From positions 1 to 64,000 of the forward strand of contig NZ_JAGMUO010000032.1 in assembly GCF_019049325.1 (NCBI RefSeq): a DNA stretch of 64,000 nucleotides, in the 5' to 3' direction. Positions 12,759-20,819 of this stretch are shown piece by piece (positions within the stretch are counted from its first letter, which is position 1; the number at the start of each line of letters is the position of its first letter). The stretch is from Streptomyces sp. AC512_CC834 (GTDB lineage: Bacteria > Actinomycetota > Actinomycetes > Streptomycetales > Streptomycetaceae). Both the position numbers and the translations under genes were made by a program. Below the pieces are notes generated by a model. That model worked only from the letters and a program-made list of their open reading frames with translations, did no database searches and was not told where the DNA came from.

Positions 12759-13483
12759 TCGCGCTGGTCAGCGGGGGATCCCGGGGCATCGGCCGAGCCA
12801 TCGTGCTGCGCCTGGCCCAGGACGGATACGACGTCGCCTTCTGCTACCGCTCCAACGAGGACGCCGCGGATCGGCTCGTCAAGGAGGCCGCCGAGTCCGG
12901 CACTCGCGTCACCGCCACCCGCTGCGACGTGGCCGACCCGGCCGCCGTAGGCGACTGGTACGCCCGCGCCGAGCGCGAACTCGGTCCGGTCGACGCGGCC
13001 GTCACCTCGGCCGGCATCACCCGGGACCGGCCGCTGGTGCTGATGCCCGAGGACGACTGGAACCAAGTGCTGCGCACCAACCTCGACGGCGTCTACCACG
13101 TATGCCGGGCCGCCGCGTTCTCCATGAGCAAGCGCAGGTCGGGCACCATCGTCAACCTGTCCTCGGTCGCCGGGGTCTACGGCAACACGGGGCAGGCCAA
13201 CTACGCCGCCTCCAAGGCCGGGATCATCGGCTTCACCAAGTCCCTCGCCAAGGAGTGCGGGCCGCGCGGCATCCGAGCCAACGTCGTCGCGCCGGGCCTC
13301 ATCGAGACGGACATGGTCGGCGACATGCCCGAGGGGGCGCTCCACAAGCAGCTCGGGAACGTGGCGCTGGGCCGCCTCGGCCGCCCCGGGGAGGTGGCCG
13401 ACCTGGTCTCCTTCCTGGTCTCCGAACGAGCCGAGTACATCACCGGCTCGGTCTTCGAGATCCACGGCGGCGGCACCTTCTGA
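12755..13483 (+). CDS. 3-oxoacyl-ACP reductase (FabG-like ketoreductase)
   Basis: A 242-residue short-chain dehydrogenase that would reduce the beta-keto group after each condensation using NADPH. The nucleotide-binding motif is SGGSRGIG near the N-terminus, NxSS is at NLSSVAG and the catalytic Tyr-Lys pair is in YAASKAG. Length and motifs match FabG. GTG start within the stop of the chain-length factor gene (GTGA overlap). Its place inside the KS/CLF group indicates a dedicated polyketide role rather than primary metabolism. Confidence 0.94.
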   Translation: MIALVSGGSRGIGRAIVLRLAQDGYDVAFCYRSNEDAADRLVKEAAESGTRVTATRCDVADPAAVGDWYARAERELGPVDAAVTSAGITRDRPLVLMPEDDWNQVLRTNLDGVYHVCRAAAFSMSKRRSGTIVNLSSVAGVYGNTGQANYAASKAGIIGFTKSLAKECGPRGIRANVVAPGLIETDMVGDMPEGALHKQLGNVALGRLGRPGEVADLVSFLVSERAEYITGSVFEIHGGGTF

Positions 13484-15210
13484 TGAGCGGCAGAACGCGA
13501 TCACAGCAGCGCGGCGCCCAGGACCTCGACGGCCGGCACTTCGACGCGATCGTCGTCGGCAGCGGGGTCGGCGGGCTGGTCGGCGCCGGATACCTGGCCG
13601 CCGACGGCCGCCGGGTCCTCGTCCTGGAGCAGCACGACGTGGCCGGCGGCAACGCGCACGTCTTCCGTCGCCGTCGCAAGTACGAGTTCGACGTCGGCAC
13701 CCACTACCTCGGTGACTGCGGCGAGGACGGGCTGCTCCCCGCGGTCCTGTCCGGGCTCGGCGTACGCGACCGGGTGTGCTTCAGGCCCATGGACAACGAG
13801 GGCGGCTTCGACCGCATCATGACGCCCACGGCCACCGTGGACGTCCCCGCCGGCTGGCAGCCGTACCGTGACCGCCTCAAGCGGGCCCTGCCCGCCGAGG
13901 CCGACCGGATCGACCGGTTCATCGACCTGGCCACGGCGGTGGCCGGCGCCAGCCGCGCCGGGCTTATGGGCGAGTCGATGGTCGACCTGTTCCGCCGGTC
14001 CCCGCAGACCATGCGCTGGACCCGCCGCACCCTCGGCCGGGCCCTCGACCACTGCGAACTGTCCGAGAAGGGCCGCACCCTGCTGGCCGCCCAGGCCGGC
14101 AACTACGGCGCCATGCCCGACGGGATCGGCTTCGCCGAGCACGTCAACATCATGGACCACTACCTGCGGGGTGCCTACTACCCCGAGGGCGGCGGCCAGA
14201 TGCTCGTCGCCGCGTTCGTCGAGGCCCTGGAGTCCTACGGCGGCGAACTGCGCACCCGCTGCGACGTCCGCCGCATCCTGATCGACGGCGGACGCGCCAC
14301 CGGCGTCGAACTCGCCGACGGACAAAAGGTGTTCGCGCCTCTGGTCATCTCCAACGCCGACTACCGGCACACCGTCCTGGACCTGTGCGGGGGAGAGGCG
14401 GCCTTCCCCGCCGACCTCGTCACCCGCACCCGGGAGGCGACCATGCGCAGCGGGGTCGTCGCCGTGTACGTCGCCCTGGACACCGAGCTGGACGGACTGC
14501 CCAACGCCAACATCTGGTGGCACGACAGCGACGCCATGGAGGCCGCCCAAGCGGACGTGCTCGCGCGCTACGAGCACGACGGTGTCTACGACCGGATCCC
14601 CCAGCTCGCCTTCTCCTTCGCCTCCCTGAAGGACGCCGGGTCGGCGGCCGTGTGCCCACCGGGCCACAGCAATTTCCAGCTCATGACCGGCTGCCCGCCC
14701 GGCTACGACTTCTGGGGCGTGCCCGGCGGACCGGTGGACGGCGAGCCCTATCGCCGCAAACCGGCTTATGCGGCACGCAAGCGGGAGCTGACCGAGCTGA
14801 TCCTGGACGCCGCCGAGAAGGTGCTCGGCCCGTTCCGGGACCGCATCACCCATGTGGAGACTGCGACCCCGCTCACCAACGAGCGCTACATCCGCGCCAG
14901 CGGCGGCACTCCGTACGGCATGGCCACCTGGGGCTCGGACGGCCGGCGGCCGGATGTGCGCACCGACGTCGACGGGCTGTACGTCGTCGGCCAGAACGTC
15001 CGCTACGGCAGCGGGGTCGGCGGCGTCGCCACCGGCGGCATGGCCGTGGCGTCCCAGATCCTGGGCCGTCCCCTGCTGGCCGAGGTCTACGCCGGCACCG
15101 TGCTGGGCGATGCGTCCCGGCTGCCCGGACGGGGCCCGGACTGGGACCCGCTGCTGGTGTCCCGGGGCCGGGCACGGCAGGGCGCGAAGGGGCTCGCGCG
15201 CATCGGCTGA
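13483..15210 (+). CDS. FAD-dependent oxidoreductase, phytoene desaturase/CrtI-like
   Basis: A 575-residue flavoprotein of the phytoene dehydrogenase / carotenoid isomerase superfamily. The dinucleotide-binding motif VVGSGVGGLVGAGYLA and the following VLEQHDVAGGNAHVF are near residue 25. The C-terminal FAD-contact region LYVVGQNVRYGSGVGGVA is present. Such enzymes sit in cinnamoyl-lipid type II PKS clusters, where they are thought to dehydrogenate a cyclised polyene to a benzene ring. That role here is inference; a desaturase or isomerase acting on the polyene chain is the alternative. Its start overlaps the ketoreductase stop by one base. Confidence 0.88.
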   Translation: MSGRTRSQQRGAQDLDGRHFDAIVVGSGVGGLVGAGYLAADGRRVLVLEQHDVAGGNAHVFRRRRKYEFDVGTHYLGDCGEDGLLPAVLSGLGVRDRVCFRPMDNEGGFDRIMTPTATVDVPAGWQPYRDRLKRALPAEADRIDRFIDLATAVAGASRAGLMGESMVDLFRRSPQTMRWTRRTLGRALDHCELSEKGRTLLAAQAGNYGAMPDGIGFAEHVNIMDHYLRGAYYPEGGGQMLVAAFVEALESYGGELRTRCDVRRILIDGGRATGVELADGQKVFAPLVISNADYRHTVLDLCGGEAAFPADLVTRTREATMRSGVVAVYVALDTELDGLPNANIWWHDSDAMEAAQADVLARYEHDGVYDRIPQLAFSFASLKDAGSAAVCPPGHSNFQLMTGCPPGYDFWGVPGGPVDGEPYRRKPAYAARKRELTELILDAAEKVLGPFRDRITHVETATPLTNERYIRASGGTPYGMATWGSDGRRPDVRTDVDGLYVVGQNVRYGSGVGGVATGGMAVASQILGRPLLAEVYAGTVLGDASRLPGRGPDWDPLLVSRGRARQGAKGLARIG

Positions 15211-15264
15211 CCCCGGCTCCCGACCCCGTACGACCTTCCCTCTCTTCTCAGGAGCAGCATTCCC

Positions 15265-16296
15265 ATGAACCAGGTCCCCCCTTTCGCCGTGGTCTCCGGC
15301 GCCCAGGTGCACCAGGCGCTCGACGGGCACGAGACCGAGGTCGTCGCGGCGGTGGAGACCGCCTACCGGCTGCACGGCGAGGGACAGACGGTCAACCCGG
15401 ACTCGTACTTCCTGCGCTTTCCGAACCGCCCCTCGTCCCGGATCATCGCCCTGCCCGCCTCGGTCAAGGGCGAGGTGGGCGTGCACGGCATCAAGTGGAT
15501 TTCCAGCTTCCCGGAGAACGTGGCGGCGGGCATCCCGCGTGCCTCGGCCGTGCAGATCCTCAACGACGCCGAGACCGGCTACCCGTTCGCCTGTCTGGAG
15601 AGCTCCATCATCAGCGCCGCCCGCACCGCGGCCTCGGCGGCGCTCGCGGCCGACCGGATCAGCGCGGCTCGCGGCTCGCGCCCCACCCGGGTCGGCTTCA
15701 TCGGCGTCGGCCTGATCGCCCGCCATCTGCACACCTACCTCGCCGCCGCCGGCTTCGCCTTCGACGCGATCGGCGTGCACGACCTGTCCGCCGAGCACGC
15801 CCAGGGCTTCACGGGCTACCTGCGGCGCAGCGCGGGCGACGGCGTCGAGATCACCGTCCACGACAAGGCCGAGGACCTGATCCGCTCCAGCGACCTGGTG
15901 GTGTTCGCCACCGTCGCGGGCGAACCGCATGTCACGGACCCGCAGTGGTTCACGCACCACCCGCTGGTGCTGCACGTCTCGTTGCGCGACCTGTCGCCCG
16001 AGATCGTCCTCGAGTCGTGGAACGCCGTCGACGACATCGAGCACTGCATGAAGGCCAACACCTCCCCGCACCTGGCCGAACAGCGCGCCGGCCATCGGGA
16101 CTTCGTCGCCGGCACGCTGTACGACGTGCTCACCGGGTCCATCACCCCGCCGTCCGACCGCCCGGTGATCTTCTCGCCGTTCGGCCTCGGCGTGCTCGAC
16201 CTGGCCGTCGCGAAGTACGTGTACGACCGGGTCGAGGGGGCGGGTGAACTGCACACCGTGCCCGGCTTCTTCCACGAGCTGAAGAGGTACGGCTGA
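15265..16296 (+). CDS. SbnB-like 2,3-diaminopropionate biosynthesis enzyme (ornithine cyclodeaminase fold)
   Basis: A 343-residue NAD(P)-dependent protein of the ornithine cyclodeaminase/mu-crystallin family. The substrate-binding half has GIKWISSFPENVAAG and SAVQILNDAETGYPFACLE; the Rossmann motif VGFIGVGLIARH lies near residue 150. These segments resemble SbnB, which oxidatively cleaves N-(1-amino-1-carboxyethyl)glutamate to give 2,3-diaminopropionate. The SbnA partner is not visible here and would have to lie left of the window. A proline-forming cyclodeaminase is a less likely alternative. The gene is followed by a strong terminator. Confidence 0.85.
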   Translation: MNQVPPFAVVSGAQVHQALDGHETEVVAAVETAYRLHGEGQTVNPDSYFLRFPNRPSSRIIALPASVKGEVGVHGIKWISSFPENVAAGIPRASAVQILNDAETGYPFACLESSIISAARTAASAALAADRISAARGSRPTRVGFIGVGLIARHLHTYLAAAGFAFDAIGVHDLSAEHAQGFTGYLRRSAGDGVEITVHDKAEDLIRSSDLVVFATVAGEPHVTDPQWFTHHPLVLHVSLRDLSPEIVLESWNAVDDIEHCMKANTSPHLAEQRAGHRDFVAGTLYDVLTGSITPPSDRPVIFSPFGLGVLDLAVAKYVYDRVEGAGELHTVPGFFHELKRYG

Positions 16297-16320
16297 CACC
16301 GTCGCTGACGAACGACTGAC

Positions 16321-16358
16321 GGCGCGCTGACGGCCGGGCTCCCCGGCCGAGGCGCGCC
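16321..16358 (+). terminator. Intrinsic terminator after the SbnB-like gene
   Basis: A nested hairpin: outer arms GGCGCGC/GCGCGCC, inner perfect arms CGGCCGGG/CCCGGCCG with a 3-base loop, then a T-rich run (TTGTCCTTT). It lies 24 bases after the stop and probably ends the main biosynthetic transcript, leaving the dehydratase gene separately transcribed. Confidence 0.75.
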
Positions 16359-16395
16359 TTGTCCTTTCCCCGGACCGCCCAACAGAATCGGAATC

Positions 16396-16875
16396 ATGAG
16401 ATCTTTCGCCAGTCTGGCCGATTTCTCCGCCGCCACCGGTGAACACCTGGGCTACAGCGATTGGCTTGAGGTCACCCAGGACAAGGTGGATCAGTTCGCC
16501 CAGGCCACCGGCGACTTGCAGTGGATCCATGTGGACCCCGAGCGGGCGGCGAGCGGCCCGTTCGGCGGAACCATCCTCCATGGCTACATGACCCTGGCGC
16601 TGCTCCCCGAGATGATGCGCGCGATCTTCGACATCGAGAAGATCGAGATGGGCGTCAACTTCGGTCTGGACAAGGTGCGTTTTCCCCGCCCGGTCCTGGT
16701 GGGCGCCCGCGTCCGCGGTGGTGCCAAGCTGACCGGCGTGCGTGAGACGCCCGCCGGCCACCTCGCCGCCGTACGCATGACCGTCCAGGTGGAGGCAGAG
16801 GGACAGCCGCAGTCGGCCTGCGTGGCGGACACTCTGTCGCTGTTCATCGGCTCCGAAACCGCGCCGAGTAGATGA
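16396..16875 (+). CDS. MaoC-like hotdog-fold dehydratase
   Basis: A 159-residue single-hotdog protein of the MaoC/NodN-like dehydratase family. The catalytic segment FAQATGDLQWIHVDPERA (about residues 34-51) contains the Asp and His expected of (R)-specific hydratases, followed by the GGTILHGYMTLALLP helix. In this setting it most plausibly dehydrates the beta-hydroxyacyl-ACP made by the ketoreductase, giving the trans double bonds of a polyene. It is the only dehydratase seen in the window part of the cluster. No enoyl reductase is visible, which fits an unsaturated product. Confidence 0.87.
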   Translation: MRSFASLADFSAATGEHLGYSDWLEVTQDKVDQFAQATGDLQWIHVDPERAASGPFGGTILHGYMTLALLPEMMRAIFDIEKIEMGVNFGLDKVRFPRPVLVGARVRGGAKLTGVRETPAGHLAAVRMTVQVEAEGQPQSACVADTLSLFIGSETAPSR

Positions 16876-17001
16876 ACCACCCCTTTCCGGCCGCCCAAGA
16901 GGGGAGTTTTTCCCACCGCGTCCCACCTCGACCGTCGCGAGAATGAGGGCATGGGCGCTTCGGCCCACGTACCGAACAGACAGCAGAGAGGAGCGAGTGG
17001 C

Positions 17002-18321
17002 ATGGACCGTACGTTGCAGCTCGGGGGGAACCGCACACCGGAGGAGATCAGGGGATTCTCCGTCGCCGCAGGACTGGTGGGGCTGCGGCGGTCGCTGTCC
17101 CTGTGCTGGATGGCGTCGGCGGCCTTCGGCCGTTCCCTGGCGGTCTCGGGAGCGATCAGTTTGGTGGGACCCGGCCTCGGGATGGTGCCGCGCGCCATGG
17201 AGGGCCTGCGCAGTCTGGCCGCTCGGCAGCGCGAACTGGCGCTGCGCTGGTCGGGTGTGGAGATCCCGGGCCCGCCCGGGCCGCTGCCGCCCGCACCCAC
17301 GGGCGCCTCCGGGGCGGTCGCCCGCTACCGGTGGATCATGAGTGACCCGCAGACGCGGCGCGAGTACGTCTGGGTGCTGGCCGACCCGCTGGCCGGCGCG
17401 TTCCTTGCCTTCTTCCCGATCGCCCTGATCCTCAGTGGGGTGTGGGGCATCTTCCTCGCCTTCTTCGGGGTGCCGCTGTCCGCGGAGTGGAACGGCCTGT
17501 GGTACCAGTTCATCCCGATCGAGGGCCAGGCCACCGCCGTACTCGCCGGTGCGCTCGGCGTTCTCCAACTGCCGCTGGCACTGTGGTCGGCGCCGCGCGC
17601 CGTGCGCCGGCACGCGCTGTACACCCGCGCGATGCTCGCTCCGAGCGAGAGCGAGCTGATGGCCAGCCGCATCGAGCACCTGGCCACCACCCGTTCCGAC
17701 GCCGTCGACACACAGATGGTCGAGATTCGCCGTATCGAGCGCGACCTGCACGACGGGGCCCAGGCACGCCTGGTGGCGATGGGCATGACCCTGGACGCCG
17801 CCGAGCACCTCGTGGAGACCAACCCCGAGGCCGTCCGGGCCCTCCTCATCGAGGCGCGCGAGTCCTCCTCCAAGGCGCTGCAGGAGCTGCGCGACCTGGT
17901 CCGCGGCATCCACCCGCCGGTCCTCGCCGACCGTGGACTCGCCGACGCCGTACGGGCGGCGGCCATGGTCTGCCCGGTCCGCACCGAGGTCCAGGTCGAC
18001 CTGCCGGGCCGGCCCGAGATGCCGGTGGAGTCCGCCGCGTACTTCGCGATCTCGGAGATCCTCACCAATGTCGCCAAGCACTCCGGTGCCGACCGGGCGT
18101 GGATCGACATCCGTTACGATCGCGGAATGCTGCGCATCACCGTCACCGACGACGGTCACGGCGGCGCCGATGTCTCACGCGGCACCGGTCTGCGGGGCAT
18201 CGAACGCCGGCTCGCGACCTTCGACGGGGTGCTGGCCGTGAGCAGCCCCGTGAACGGACCGACGATGGTGACGATGGAGCTTCCGTGCGTATTGCCCTCG
18301 CCGAAGACCACTTCCTCCTGA
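17002..18321 (+). CDS. Two-component sensor histidine kinase (NarL/LuxR-type partner)
   Basis: A 439-residue membrane sensor kinase. An N-terminal sensor region holds two hydrophobic blocks (around 130-150 and 175-200). The HisKA_3 phosphoacceptor box follows (RRIERDLHDGAQARLVAMG, His in LHDG), then an HATPase domain with ILTNVAKHSGA and VTDDGHGGAD plus RGIERRL. I chose ATG 17002 because GAGAGGAG lies about 9 bases upstream; an ATG at 16951 in frame has no such site. The end overlaps the response regulator start by 37 bases. It is probably the pathway regulator or an envelope-stress sensor linked to the cluster. Confidence 0.9.
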   Translation: MDRTLQLGGNRTPEEIRGFSVAAGLVGLRRSLSLCWMASAAFGRSLAVSGAISLVGPGLGMVPRAMEGLRSLAARQRELALRWSGVEIPGPPGPLPPAPTGASGAVARYRWIMSDPQTRREYVWVLADPLAGAFLAFFPIALILSGVWGIFLAFFGVPLSAEWNGLWYQFIPIEGQATAVLAGALGVLQLPLALWSAPRAVRRHALYTRAMLAPSESELMASRIEHLATTRSDAVDTQMVEIRRIERDLHDGAQARLVAMGMTLDAAEHLVETNPEAVRALLIEARESSSKALQELRDLVRGIHPPVLADRGLADAVRAAAMVCPVRTEVQVDLPGRPEMPVESAAYFAISEILTNVAKHSGADRAWIDIRYDRGMLRITVTDDGHGGADVSRGTGLRGIERRLATFDGVLAVSSPVNGPTMVTMELPCVLPSPKTTSS

Positions 18322-18929
18322 GGGACGGCCTTGTCCGACTGCTCGGCGCCCACGGCCACGAGGTCGTTGCCGCCGTCGACAACGGTACGGAGCTGCTGGA
18401 CGCGCTCATCAGCGAGCGGCCGGACGTCGCTGTCGTCGACGTCCGGCTGCCGCCGACGTTCACCGACGAGGGGCTGCGTGCGGTGCTGACGGCCCGTGAG
18501 CAGATGCCGGACCTGCCGGTCCTGCTGCTCTCGCAGTATGTGGAGCCGCTCTATGCGAGGGAGTTGCTCTCCAGCGGGGGCCGGGGCGTCGGCTACATGC
18601 TGAAGGACCGTGTGACCAACGGGGCCCAGTTCCTGGACTCCATCCACCGTGTGGCCGCGGGCGGCACCGCGATGGACCCCGAGGTGATCTCCAAGCTCCT
18701 GGTCCGCAAGGAGCGCGACGAGGCCGTCGGCAGCCTCTCCGAACGCGAGCGCGAGGTCCTGGAGTGGTTGGCGCGGGGCAACTCCAACGCGGGGATCGCA
18801 CAAGGCCTGTTCATCTCGGAGAAGGCTGTCGCCAAGCACATCAGCAACATCTTCACCAAGCTCGGTCTGCTGCCGACGGACAGGGACAACCGCCGGGTGC
18901 TGGCGGTGCTGACCTATCTGGACCAGTGA
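18285..18929 (+). CDS. LuxR/NarL-family response regulator
   Basis: A 214-residue response regulator cognate to the upstream kinase. The receiver domain has the acidic pair AEDH at residues 6-9, the phosphoacceptor Asp in VAVVDVRLPP, and LKD near residue 105. The C-terminal LuxR helix-turn-helix is SEREREVLEWLARGNSN with EKAVAKHISNIF. GTG start inside the kinase gene, so the two are co-translated. The cluster appears to end here because the next genes are conserved housekeeping functions on the other strand. Confidence 0.93.
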   Translation: MRIALAEDHFLLRDGLVRLLGAHGHEVVAAVDNGTELLDALISERPDVAVVDVRLPPTFTDEGLRAVLTAREQMPDLPVLLLSQYVEPLYARELLSSGGRGVGYMLKDRVTNGAQFLDSIHRVAAGGTAMDPEVISKLLVRKERDEAVGSLSEREREVLEWLARGNSNAGIAQGLFISEKAVAKHISNIFTKLGLLPTDRDNRRVLAVLTYLDQ

Positions 18930-19036
18930 GGCGCTGGTCTGCCCGCGGCGCCGGAGGCGGTAACGCTTCCGGAGGTCATGTGGGCAAGTGGGGGGCATGT
19001 GTGAGTGAGTGACGAGGGCGGCTCGGAAGAAGACCG

Positions 19037-19055
19037 GGCCGGGTGTCGTCCGGCC
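19037..19055 (-). terminator. Possible terminator of the DNA polymerase gene
   Basis: Arms GGCCGG/CCGGCC with a 7-base loop, lying 4 bases beyond the polymerase stop codon on the minus strand. There is no U-run, so it is only a candidate. Confidence 0.4.
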
Positions 19056-19058
19056 TGG

Positions 19059-20768
19059 TCACTTCGCGTCCGCATAGCACTCCACCACCGCCGTCGTGAA
19101 CGGGAACCGCACCGGCGTCGGTCCGAACGTCAGCCGTCCCGCCAGCTCGGCCGCGTCCCGGATCGCCGCGACGACGGTGGCGGCCTCCTCTTCGGGACAG
19201 TGCACGATCACCTCGTCGTGCTGGAAGAAGACCAGCTCGGCCGTCATGTCCGCGCAGGTCTGCCGCAGCCCGGCGAGCAGCAGCAGGGCCCAGTCGGCGG
19301 CGCTGCCCTGGACGACGAAGTTGCGGGCGAAGCGGCCCCGGGCGCGGGCGTTGGTGGACGCGTAGCCCGGCACCCACTCCTGCGGGTGGTCCACGGAGTC
19401 GGAGAGGCCGGAGGGGTCGTCCTGCGGCAGGCCCGCCTCCTCGGCGCCGTCGGCCGCGCCGGCCGCGGGCGGGCAGGTGCGGCCCAGCCAGGTCCGCACC
19501 AGCCGGCCCTCCTCGCCCGCGCGGGCCGCGTCGTCGACGTACGCCACCGCGCCGGGGAAGCGGCGTCTGAGCGCGGCGAGGTTCTTCAGGCCGTCGCCGG
19601 AGGTCTGGCCGTACACCGCGCCGAGCACGGCGAGCTTGGCCTGGGCGCGGTCGCCGGAGAAGGCGCGGTCGGAGACCGACTGGTAGAGGTCGCTCTCCCG
19701 GCCGGCCACCTCCATCAGACCGGGGTCGCGGGAGATCGCTGCCAGCACGCGCGGCTCCATCTGGTCGGCGTCGGCGACGACCAGCCGCCAGCCCGGGTCG
19801 GCGACCACGGCCCGCCGGATCACCTTGGGGATCTGCAGCCCGCCCCCGCCGTTGGTCACCCAGCGTCCGGTGACGGTGCCGCCGGCCAGGAACTCGGGCC
19901 GGAACCGTCCGTCCCGCACCCAGTCCTGGAGCCAGGACCAGCCGTGGGCGACCCAGATCCGGTACAGCTTCTTGTACTCGATCAGCGGTTTCACGGCCGG
20001 GTGGTCCAGCGACTCCAGCTCCCACCGGCGGGTGGAGCCGACCTTGACGCCCGCCTGCCCGAACGCCTTGACCACGTCCGCGGGCAGGTCGGGCCGCACC
20101 CGGCGGCCGAACGCCGCCGACACCTCCTCCGCCAGCTCGGTCAGGCGGCGCGGCTCGCCCCCGCCCGCATACCGCTCGCCCAGCAGGTCGTGCAGGACCT
20201 CGCGGTGCACGTCGGCCCGCCAGGGGAGCCCCGCGTGGTTCATCTCGGCGGCCACGAGCATCCCCGCCGACTCGGCCGCGGTCAGCAGCCGCATCCGGTC
20301 GGGATACGCGGCCCGTTCGTGGCGGCGCTGCTGCTCCGCGTAGACGGCGAGCAGGTCGGACAGCGGGAGATGGACGAGATGGACGGCCTGGGGCTCGAAG
20401 AGCGAGGACTGCGCGCCGGGCTCGGCGGAGCGCTGCGGCGGATCGGGCGGTACGGGCCCGCCGCGCAGCCGGGCCAGGGCGGCGGCGGCCGAGTGCGGCT
20501 CCCCGTACCGCCCCTCGTGGCCGAGCAGGAGGGTCTCGGCGGCCTCCACGTCGTAGCACCGCTCCACTCGCACCCCCGCGGCGAGCAGGCGCGGGCCGGT
20601 CTCGGCGGTGGACCGCCACACCCAGCGCGCGACGTCCGGCCGGCTCCGCACGGCCTCGGCGAGGCCGGGCTCCCGCCGCACCGGACCGGCGGGCAGCCCG
20701 TCGGGGCCGAGGGGGGCGACGTCCACGCCACCGTCCTCGGCCACCGCGAGCGCCCATCTTTCGGCCAT
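19059..20768 (-). CDS. Family A DNA polymerase (PolA-like, 'bifunctional 3'-5' exonuclease/DNA polymerase')
   Basis: A 569-residue protein with a complete family A polymerase palm. Motif A is LVVADADQMEPRVLAAIS, motif B (O-helix) is DRAQAKLAVLGAVYG and motif C is VFFQHDEVIVHCP. It is far shorter than true PolA and has no 5' nuclease. The N-terminal 180 residues correspond to the exonuclease fold, but I cannot see its catalytic acidic residues. This is a second, conserved streptomycete PolA-like enzyme rather than the replicative Pol I, and is probably a repair or translesion polymerase. A degenerate DNA-damage-type promoter lies directly before the ATG. Confidence 0.88.
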   Translation of the reverse strand: MAERWALAVAEDGGVDVAPLGPDGLPAGPVRREPGLAEAVRSRPDVARWVWRSTAETGPRLLAAGVRVERCYDVEAAETLLLGHEGRYGEPHSAAAALARLRGGPVPPDPPQRSAEPGAQSSLFEPQAVHLVHLPLSDLLAVYAEQQRRHERAAYPDRMRLLTAAESAGMLVAAEMNHAGLPWRADVHREVLHDLLGERYAGGGEPRRLTELAEEVSAAFGRRVRPDLPADVVKAFGQAGVKVGSTRRWELESLDHPAVKPLIEYKKLYRIWVAHGWSWLQDWVRDGRFRPEFLAGGTVTGRWVTNGGGGLQIPKVIRRAVVADPGWRLVVADADQMEPRVLAAISRDPGLMEVAGRESDLYQSVSDRAFSGDRAQAKLAVLGAVYGQTSGDGLKNLAALRRRFPGAVAYVDDAARAGEEGRLVRTWLGRTCPPAAGAADGAEEAGLPQDDPSGLSDSVDHPQEWVPGYASTNARARGRFARNFVVQGSAADWALLLLAGLRQTCADMTAELVFFQHDEVIVHCPEEEAATVVAAIRDAAELAGRLTFGPTPVRFPFTTAVVECYADAK

Positions 20769-20774
20769 GTCGCG

Positions 20775-20797
20775 AGTGTCGCACCAGGGTCTGACAA
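20775..20797 (-). promoter_or_regulatory. Candidate DNA-damage (RecA-NDp/PafBC-like) promoter of the PolA-like gene
   Basis: On the minus strand TTGTCAGAC is followed after 8 bases by GACACT, then 6 bases and the ATG at 20768. The consensus is TTGTCRGTG-N8-TANNNT, so the first box matches 7 of 9 and the -10 is imperfect. The geometry would give a leaderless transcript. A repair polymerase is a sensible target, but the match is partial. Confidence 0.4.
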
Positions 20798-20819
20798 CGA
20801 CTCTCGCGGCGACCGGCCC

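Noticed and set aside
13501..18159. 1552-codon open frame on the minus strand
   Set aside because: It runs antisense across five clear genes and two intergenic regions and shows no family motif.
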